Shown piece after piece: positions 1-4,487 of a stretch of DNA of 7,163 nucleotides. The stretch is from an uncultured Eubacteriales bacterium. Its GTDB lineage: Bacteria > Bacillota > Clostridia > Oscillospirales > Butyricicoccaceae. The position numbers and the translations under genes are program-made. A model generated the notes under the pieces. That model had not been told where the DNA came from and did not search any database. It saw only the letters and a program-made list of their open reading frames with translations. Numbering within the stretch: the first letter of the stretch is position 1; each line of letters starts with the position of its first letter. The stretch is taken from the NCBI GenBank assembly GCA_934630445.1, contig CAKTWY010000126.1:1-7163 (forward strand), in the 5' to 3' direction.

Positions 1-19
1 TGATTCAAATAGAGAAGAC

Positions 20-60
20 GCGGCTGCGCAGCACCCTTTGCTGCGCAGCCGCTTCTTTTT
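20..60 (+). terminator. Rho-independent terminator of an upstream gene
   Basis: A perfect 14-bp GC-rich stem (20-33 with 39-52) closes a 5-base loop and is followed by TTCTTTTT at 53-60. This is a classic intrinsic terminator for a + strand gene that ends at or before the window start. No part of that gene can be identified. The reverse complement has a weaker T-rich tail, so some bidirectional activity is possible. Each arm contains the self-complementary octamer CTGCGCAG. Confidence 0.9.
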
Positions 61-66
61 GTGCAG

Positions 67-80
67 TGCAAACGATTCAA
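67..80 (+). promoter_or_regulatory. Candidate cre-like (CcpA) box
   Basis: TGCAAACGATTCAA matches the TGNAANCGNWNNCW core of catabolite-responsive elements except at one position, where A replaces the conserved C. It lies 7 bases upstream of the proposed -35 box of the glycosidase promoter. Catabolite control would suit a sugar-hydrolase gene. A one-mismatch match to such a degenerate consensus can easily arise by chance, so this is only a candidate. Confidence 0.25.
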
Positions 81-87
81 TTGCGTC

Positions 88-116
88 TTGTGGATATCCG
101 GCGCGGATGGTATAAT
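88..116 (+). promoter_or_regulatory. Probable sigma-A promoter of the glycosidase operon
   Basis: A perfect TATAAT (111-116) is preceded by TTGTGG (88-93) at the ideal 17-base spacing. The -35 box matches only its TTG half, so the promoter may depend on the strong -10 or on an activator. Transcription would start near 122-124 and give a leader of about 255-260 bases before the glycosidase start. No better promoter is visible closer to the gene. Confidence 0.55.
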
Positions 117-140
117 ATCCGCAGAGCGGATATTATACCA
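108..140. repeat. Perfect 15-bp inverted repeat over the -10 box, operator-like
   Basis: Arms 108-122 and 126-140 are perfect reverse complements separated by the 3 bases AGA. GCGCG at 101-105 can also pair with CGCGC at 141-145 if GA at 106-107 bulges out. The left arm contains the promoter's TATAAT and the right arm contains the same hexamer on the minus strand. Because the expected transcription start is near the dyad centre, the palindrome acts more plausibly as DNA, such as a repressor operator, than as a whole RNA hairpin. No T-run follows it, so it is not an ordinary terminator. Confidence 0.6.
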
Positions 141-380
141 CGCGCATGTCGCCTCTCCGAGGCGACACGCTGAAATTCTATGGCGTGCCGTCGGAGACGG
201 CGCATACCGATGATACCGCCGTTTTTGTCTTTTCGTTTGCCGCAACGCCAGAACTGCGAAAGAAGGGTACGTGCATGCCGTTTGTGCAGCGCAGCGCGGA
301 TCAGGCTCACGCTCGCTGTCATGGACGCCAACAGGGTTTGATAGAACAAAAATACAGCGGCAGTGCCGCAAAGGTGGAGT
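141..380 (+). other. Long structured leader without a convincing gene
   Basis: This gene-free stretch between promoter and glycosidase contains several short hairpins: a 9-bp stem with a 3-base loop (147-155 with 159-167), an 8-bp stem including one wobble pair (185-192 with 196-203), and a 5-bp stem (357-361 with 365-369) directly in front of the glycosidase ribosome binding site. An alternative stem (196-202 with 217-223) followed by a T-rich run to 233 looks like a weak terminator and competes with the second hairpin. A 91-codon frame at 146-421 has no ribosome binding site and runs into the glycosidase out of frame, so I do not call it. I recognise no known riboswitch. An interspersed repeat or cis-acting RNA is possible. 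Confidence 0.4.
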
Positions 381-2210
381 ATGATGAACATAAAGGCAGA
401 GCACCCGCGTCCGGATTTTAAGCGCGAACAGTGGCAGTGTCTGAACGGTCCGTGGACCTTCACGTTTGACGATGAAGAGCGCGGCCTTGCCGAGCGCTGG
501 TATCAGACCGGTTTCGCGGGGAGAGAGATCGTGGTTCCCTTCTGCTATCAGAGCAGGCTCAGCGGTATTGAAGACAAAGCATACCATCCCGTGATGTGGT
601 ACACCCGTCAGGTACATATCGGGGAAGCGCTGATGAAAAAGCGTGTGTTCCTCAATTTCTGCGCTGTCGACTACAAGGCGGATGTATGGGTCAACGGCAT
701 GCATGCTGCATCGCACGAGGGCGGGTATACGCCGTTTGCGTGCGATATTACAGACCTGCTCGACGGACCGGATGCGGCAATCACCGTGCGCGCCGAGGAC
801 CGGCGCGACCTGACACAGCCGCGCGGCAAGCAGTATTTCAACGATCTCCCCGACCGGTGCTGGTACACGCCGTGCTCGGGCATCTGGCAGACGGTGTGGC
901 TCGAGGGGCGGGGCAGCACTTATCTGGACGGCCTGCGCATTGTGACTGATATTGACCGGAAGACGCTGCAGCTTTCCTTTGCAGCTGAAGGCGCCGCATG
1001 CGGCGAGCTGACACTCGGCGTGCATATCAAGCTGCAGTGCGATATTCAGAAAATGCTGAAGGAAAAGAACTATGCCTCCAGCGCTCCCTATATCGCACAG
1101 GGAACGGTTTTCAAGACAAGGCAAAGCGTGCAGCACGGGCAGAACACCGTGACGATCTACCTGGAAGAGGCCGACGGCATCGATGAATATCATCTCTGGT
1201 CGCCTGAAACGCCGGTCCTTTATGATCTGGAGCTTACGCTTTCCTCCGGGGATAACGTGTGCGACGCGGTAGGCTCGTATTTTGGCATGCGCAAGATCGA
1301 GTGCAAAAACGGCATGGTCCTGCTCAATAACCGCCCCTATTATCAAAAGCTCATTCTTGACCAGGGGTATTGGGAGGAGTCGCTGCTTACCGCTCCCTCG
1401 GACGAGGCGCTCAGGGCTGATATCCTGCATGGGAAGGCGATGGGCTTTAACGGTGCGCGCCGCCATCAGAAGATCGAAGAGGCGCGCTTTTACTACTGGG
1501 CGGATAAGCTCGGCTACCTTGTCTGGGGAGAGATGCCCAGCGCTTACCGCTTCTGTGCTGAAGAGCAGAACGCGCTCATGCGCGATATGACCGCTTTCAT
1601 CGGGCGTGATTTCAATCATCCGTCCATTGTCGCCTGGGTTCCGCTGAACGAATCCTGGGGCGTGCGCAATATCTACAAGGACCGCGCGCAGCAGAGCTTT
1701 GCCGCGGCGCTTTATTACATGATCCATGCGCTTGATGGAACGCGCTTTGTCTCCACAAACGACGGCTGGGAGTCGCCGGAGGAGACGGATATTTACGGCG
1801 TCCATGACTACGCGGCTTACGGCAGCGACCTCAGGCATACTTATGAGAGCGCGCAGCAGCTGATGAGCTCGCTCGCTTCGTACAGGATGCTGCTGGCAGA
1901 TGGCGCGGCTTATGACGCGGCCAAACCCATCCTCATCACGGAGTACGGCGGCATTGCTTTTGCGGCCGACCGCGAGGGGGGGAACTGGGGCTATAACGGC
2001 GCGGTTGCGGACGAAGCGGAGTTTCTGCGCAGGTTTTCTGATATTACCGCCGCGTTTGACGCGCTTGAATATGTACAGGGCTACTGCTACACACAGCTGA
2101 CAGACGTCTTTCAGGAGGTAAACGGCCTGATGGATATGGCGCGCCGCTTTAAGGTCGCGCCCGAAAAGATACGCGCAATCAACGATACCATGGGCAGGAA
2201 AAGAAGATGA
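381..2210 (+). CDS. Family 2 glycoside hydrolase (beta-galactosidase/glucuronidase-like)
   Basis: This 609-residue enzyme should hydrolyse a non-reducing terminal beta-glycosidic bond with retention of configuration; the sugar cannot be read from sequence. The fold order fits GH2: an N-terminal jelly-roll sugar-binding domain (about 1-180, with LNGPWTF and a later VDYKADVWVNG segment), an immunoglobulin-like domain (about 185-305), and a TIM barrel (about 310-600). The acid/base glutamate is E424 in NHPSIVAWVPLNES and the nucleophile is E521 in ILITEYGG, so both catalytic residues are present. There is no signal peptide, so it is probably cytoplasmic and acts on imported oligosaccharides or glycosides. 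Two adjacent ATG codons (381 and 384) follow the purine-rich AAGGTGGAG at 371-379; the second has the better spacing and would give 608 residues. It is much shorter than E. coli LacZ, but about 600 residues is normal for small GH2 enzymes. It is followed by an overlapping acetyltransferase gene. Confidence 0.93.
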   Translation: MMNIKAEHPRPDFKREQWQCLNGPWTFTFDDEERGLAERWYQTGFAGREIVVPFCYQSRLSGIEDKAYHPVMWYTRQVHIGEALMKKRVFLNFCAVDYKADVWVNGMHAASHEGGYTPFACDITDLLDGPDAAITVRAEDRRDLTQPRGKQYFNDLPDRCWYTPCSGIWQTVWLEGRGSTYLDGLRIVTDIDRKTLQLSFAAEGAACGELTLGVHIKLQCDIQKMLKEKNYASSAPYIAQGTVFKTRQSVQHGQNTVTIYLEEADGIDEYHLWSPETPVLYDLELTLSSGDNVCDAVGSYFGMRKIECKNGMVLLNNRPYYQKLILDQGYWEESLLTAPSDEALRADILHGKAMGFNGARRHQKIEEARFYYWADKLGYLVWGEMPSAYRFCAEEQNALMRDMTAFIGRDFNHPSIVAWVPLNESWGVRNIYKDRAQQSFAAALYYMIHALDGTRFVSTNDGWESPEETDIYGVHDYAAYGSDLRHTYESAQQLMSSLASYRMLLADGAAYDAAKPILITEYGGIAFAADREGGNWGYNGAVADEAEFLRRFSDITAAFDALEYVQGYCYTQLTDVFQEVNGLMDMARRFKVAPEKIRAINDTMGRKRR

Positions 2211-2701
2211 TGAACACGGATGGACTGCATATACGCTTTGCCGCGCCGGGTGACGAGGGGCTGATCCTTTCCTTCATACGGGGGCTCGCGGCTTATGAAA
2301 AGATGGAGGACGAGGTCGTCGCGACCGAGGCGCTTCTGCACGAATGGATTTTTGTCCGGGAGAAGGCAGAGGTGCTCATCGCCGAGCACATGGGGCAGGC
2401 GGTGGGCTTCGCGCTCTTTTTTCACAATTTTTCGACGTTTCTCGGACGTGCAGGCATTTATCTGGAGGACCTTTTTGTGCTGCCGGAGTACCGGGGGCGC
2501 GGTTTTGGGAAGAAGCTTCTCAAAAAACTTGCGGCGATCGCCGTTTCGCGCGGCTGCGGCAGGCTGGAGTGGGCGTGTCTGGACTGGAACAGCTCCAGCA
2601 TCGCTTTTTACCGTTCGCTGGGTGCCTGCGCGATGGACGAGTGGACGACATACCGCGTCACGGGCGATACGCTTCATGCGCTCGCCTGCGATGCGCAGTG
2701 A
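2207..2701 (+). CDS. GNAT N-acetyltransferase, SSAT-like
   Basis: This 164-residue protein has the Gcn5-related acetyltransferase fold and should transfer acetyl from acetyl-CoA to an amine. The acetyl-CoA loop RGRGFGKK is at 96-103, right after the beta strand GIYLEDLFVLPEY (83-95). A second conserved block, WACLDWNSSSIAFYRSLGA (122-140), matches the C-terminal motif of the spermidine/spermine or thialysine acetyltransferase (SSAT) branch, so a polyamine or lysine-like amine is a reasonable but unproven substrate. The start ATG overlaps the glycosidase stop codon as ATGA, and AGGAAAAG at 2196-2203 provides a ribosome binding site with AGGA 7 bases away. This implies co-transcription and translational coupling. 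A second ATG follows at once. The strong terminator begins 23 bases after the stop codon. Confidence 0.9.
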   Translation: MMNTDGLHIRFAAPGDEGLILSFIRGLAAYEKMEDEVVATEALLHEWIFVREKAEVLIAEHMGQAVGFALFFHNFSTFLGRAGIYLEDLFVLPEYRGRGFGKKLLKKLAAIAVSRGCGRLEWACLDWNSSSIAFYRSLGACAMDEWTTYRVTGDTLHALACDAQ

Positions 2702-2724
2702 CTGCTGCGCCTTTTGTGTGAAAA

Positions 2725-2749
2725 GCCGGGCCGAAAGGCCCGGCTTTTT
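2725..2749 (+). terminator. Rho-independent terminator of the glycosidase-acetyltransferase operon
   Basis: An 8-bp GC stem GCCGGGCC/GGCCCGGC (2725-2732 with 2737-2744) closes a stable GAAA tetraloop and is followed by five T. Four A bases in front (2721-2724) can pair with the first T bases, so the structure reads as a terminator on either strand. Confidence 0.95.
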
Positions 2750-2765
2750 CGTCGCCTGAAGCGGG

Positions 2766-2913
2766 CAATACGGTAATTATTTTAACGAAACAAAAAATCC
2801 ATGAAATTCAAAAATGCAGGAATTTCTTCATACATAAAATGCATATGAAACATAAGATTCAAAAATACGGTACATTGCACGTGTAAACACGCTACGTTTG
2901 AACGAAATCCCCC
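2766..2913. promoter_or_regulatory. AT-rich upstream region with repeated motifs
   Basis: This stretch is visibly richer in A and T than the flanking genes. It contains a near-direct repeat, ATTCAAAAATGCAGG at 2806-2820 and ATTCAAAAATACGG at 2857-2870, offset by 51 bases, each preceded by ATGAA. An imperfect dyad lies between them (TTCATA at 2827-2832, TATGAA at 2844-2849), and a short palindrome CGTGT-AA-ACACG at 2880-2891 ends 22 bases before the -35 box. These could be binding sites for a regulator of the transporter operon, but AT-rich sequence yields such repeats by chance. I see no gene here. Confidence 0.35.
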
Positions 2914-2942
2914 TTGTTTACCGCATTAAACTGTGTTAAAAT
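2914..2942 (+). promoter_or_regulatory. Sigma-A promoter of the TAXI-TRAP operon
   Basis: TTGTTT (2914-2919) and TAAAAT (2937-2942) are separated by the ideal 17 bases. Transcription should start near 2949, leaving a short leader of about 40 bases before the TTG start of the binding-protein gene. The unit is separated from the preceding operon by a strong terminator. Confidence 0.7.
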
Positions 2943-2975
2943 AATAAAAGCTGACAATTGTACAAATTTGGAAAT

Positions 2976-2990
2976 GGGAGTGTGTTTTTG
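2976..2990 (+). promoter_or_regulatory. Ribosome binding site that selects a TTG start
   Basis: GGGAG at 2976-2980 stands 7 bases before TTG at 2988-2990 but 13 bases before the first in-frame ATG at 2994. The spacing argues that TTG is the real start. An in-frame GTG at 2982 is too close to the site. The choice affects only two residues in front of the signal peptide. Confidence 0.6.
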
Positions 2991-3953
2991 AAAATGAAAA
3001 AGAAGATTGCTGCACTTTTGGCGTTGGCGCTGATCGCCGCGACGCTGCTGTGCGCCTGCGCGGGCGGCGGCAAGGCGTCGAACCTTGTCATGGCGTCCGG
3101 CGGTACGTCGGGTACATATTATGCCTATGGCGCCGCGGTGGCGCAGGTATTGAGCGAGAAGGTCGACGGTCTTTCCATCTCTGTTCAGTCGACGGGTGCT
3201 TCGGCGGCCAATATCCGTCTGATCGCGAAGAACGAAGCCGATATCGCCATCGTGCAGAACGACGTTATGAGCTATGCCTATGACGGCGTCGAGCTGTTTG
3301 AAGGCGAGCAGATCCAGGATTTCGGCACCATGGCGACGGTGTACGCCGAGGTCTGCCAGATCATTGCGGACCCTGCCTCCGGCATCAAGTCGGTTGCCGA
3401 CCTGAAAGGCAAGAGCGTTTCCGTCGGCGACGTCGGCAGCGGCGTCGAGGCCAATGCCAAGCAGATTCTTGAGGCGTATGGCATCACCTTTGACGATATC
3501 AAAAAGCAGAACCTTTCCTTCGGTGATTCTGCAACGGCCATGAAGGATAAGAAGATCGACGCCTTCTTCTGCACGGCAGGTACGCCGACGACGGCTGTCG
3601 TCGATCTGAGCTCGCAGAATGATATCACCGTTGTTCCGATCGACGAGGACAAGATCGCCGCGCTGTGCGAGCAGTATCCCTTCTATACTTCCTATACCAT
3701 CGGGAAGGACACGTATAATGGCATGACCGAGGATGTTAAGACCCTTGCCGTCAAGGCAACCTTTATCGTAAGGAACGACCTTGATGAGACGCTTGTTTAC
3801 AACATGACCAAGGCCCTCTTTGAGAATAAGGACGAAATCACCGTCGGACATGCCAAGGGCAGTGAGCTTGACGCCGCGGCGGCGGTCCAGGGCGCGTCGG
3901 TTCCGTTCCATCCGGGCGCTGAGAAATATTTCAAGGAAGCCGGCGTGCTTTAA
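2988..3953 (+). CDS. TAXI-family TRAP transporter substrate-binding lipoprotein
   Basis: The product, 321 residues from the TTG start, is the extracytoplasmic receptor of a TRAP-type secondary transporter. A lysine-rich start (KMKKK), a hydrophobic segment (about 7-21) and the lipobox LCAC mark a lipoprotein signal peptide, with lipidation predicted at C24, so it is anchored to the outer face of the membrane. The mature part begins with the TAXI signature ASGGTSGTYYAYG (36-48) and continues with family features: the STGASAANIRLIAKNEADIA segment, the ADLKGKSVSVGDVGSG segment and a conserved C-terminal PFHPGAEKYFKE. Characterised TAXI receptors bind glutamate-like amino acids or dicarboxylates such as 2-oxoglutarate; the ligand here is not predictable. 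It is first in the operon, as is usual, and is followed after 3 bases by the DUF1850 gene. A start at ATG 2994 would give 319 residues. Confidence 0.95.
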   Translation: MKMKKKIAALLALALIAATLLCACAGGGKASNLVMASGGTSGTYYAYGAAVAQVLSEKVDGLSISVQSTGASAANIRLIAKNEADIAIVQNDVMSYAYDGVELFEGEQIQDFGTMATVYAEVCQIIADPASGIKSVADLKGKSVSVGDVGSGVEANAKQILEAYGITFDDIKKQNLSFGDSATAMKDKKIDAFFCTAGTPTTAVVDLSSQNDITVVPIDEDKIAALCEQYPFYTSYTIGKDTYNGMTEDVKTLAVKATFIVRNDLDETLVYNMTKALFENKDEITVGHAKGSELDAAAAVQGASVPFHPGAEKYFKEAGVL

Positions 3954-3956
3954 ACC

Positions 3957-4487
3957 ATGAAAGTTCGGCGCAATCGAACATGGATCGTGCTTATGGCTGC
4001 CGCAATTGCAATCGCTGCAATTGCGGTTGCCTTTTTCCGCCCGGCACGGCAGTGCCTTGTTCTGCGCGGGGAGGATGGGACGCGCATCGCTGTCTATCCG
4101 GCGCAGGACAGATGCGTGTTTTCCGTCTCCTTCCGCCATTCGGTCAACCAGAGCGAAGTTTCCGACGTGTATACGGTTGAGAGCGGGCAAATCTTCCTGA
4201 CAGGCGGAACGATGAAAGCGTTCGGCGCAGGCGTGGACACCATGCCGGGCGAGGGGGAGCGCTTCCGCTACGGCGCGGACGGCACCATTCATATCGAAGG
4301 CAGACATACGCCGATGGCGCAGCTCACCTACGTCGTCGGCACGGTTTACGACCATTATCTGCATATCGGCGGGAAAAATATTAACCTCACCGCCCTGTGC
4401 GGAAAGGACGCGCCGGTGCGCTTTTCCATTGAAAAGACACGGGCGGCGTATTCAGATTTTGCAGCATCAGAGGAGGGCTATGATTGA
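3957..4487 (+). CDS. DUF1850 membrane-anchored protein of the TAXI-TRAP operon
   Basis: This 176-residue protein matches the DUF1850 pattern, whose biochemical role is unknown. It has one N-terminal membrane segment (about 9-28) after a basic start (KVRRNR), so the rest should lie outside the membrane. Family marks are VSFRHSVNQSEVSDVYTV (56-73, with HSV at 61-63) and AFGAGVDTMPGEGE (88-101). The gene begins 3 bases after the binding-protein stop codon, and the nearest purine-rich AAGGAAG (3933-3939) is 17 bases away, so initiation probably relies on translational coupling. Its own stop overlaps the permease start as TTGA. DUF1850 genes are known companions of TAXI-type TRAP genes; an accessory role in assembly or ligand delivery is inference. 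Cysteines at 33, 53 and 148 allow a possible disulfide. There is no lipobox. Confidence 0.85.
   Translation: MKVRRNRTWIVLMAAAIAIAAIAVAFFRPARQCLVLRGEDGTRIAVYPAQDRCVFSVSFRHSVNQSEVSDVYTVESGQIFLTGGTMKAFGAGVDTMPGEGERFRYGADGTIHIEGRHTPMAQLTYVVGTVYDHYLHIGGKNINLTALCGKDAPVRFSIEKTRAAYSDFAASEEGYD
4471..4486 (+). promoter_or_regulatory. Strong ribosome binding site with TTG start and decoy ATG
   Basis: AGGAGG (4471-4476) is a full-strength site lying 7 bases before TTG 4484-4486, the start of the permease. An ATG at 4480 lies only 3 bases after it in another frame and would stop after 20 codons. Spacing and the long permease frame favour TTG. The TTGA overlap with the DUF1850 stop implies coupled translation. 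Confidence 0.75.

Noticed and set aside
1..3. TGA at the window start as the stop codon of an upstream gene
   Set aside because: The following terminator makes an upstream gene likely, but three bases cannot show its frame.
108..140. Terminal inverted repeat of a small mobile element
   Set aside because: The two arms are only 3 bases apart, and no matching arm or target duplication was found farther downstream.
146..421. 91-codon + strand frame in front of the glycosidase
   Set aside because: No ribosome binding site, overlaps the glycosidase start out of frame, and lies over leader hairpins; possible only if this is a translated leader, which nothing supports.
77..463. 128-codon minus-strand frame across the leader and glycosidase start
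   Set aside because: No ribosome binding site or promoter seen, no recognised domain, and it crosses the palindromic promoter region.
2892..4364. 490-codon minus-strand open frame opposite the TAXI receptor and DUF1850 genes
   Set aside because: It mirrors two recognisable + strand genes, is rich in R, H and D as antisense frames of GC-rich genes are, and shows no known domain.
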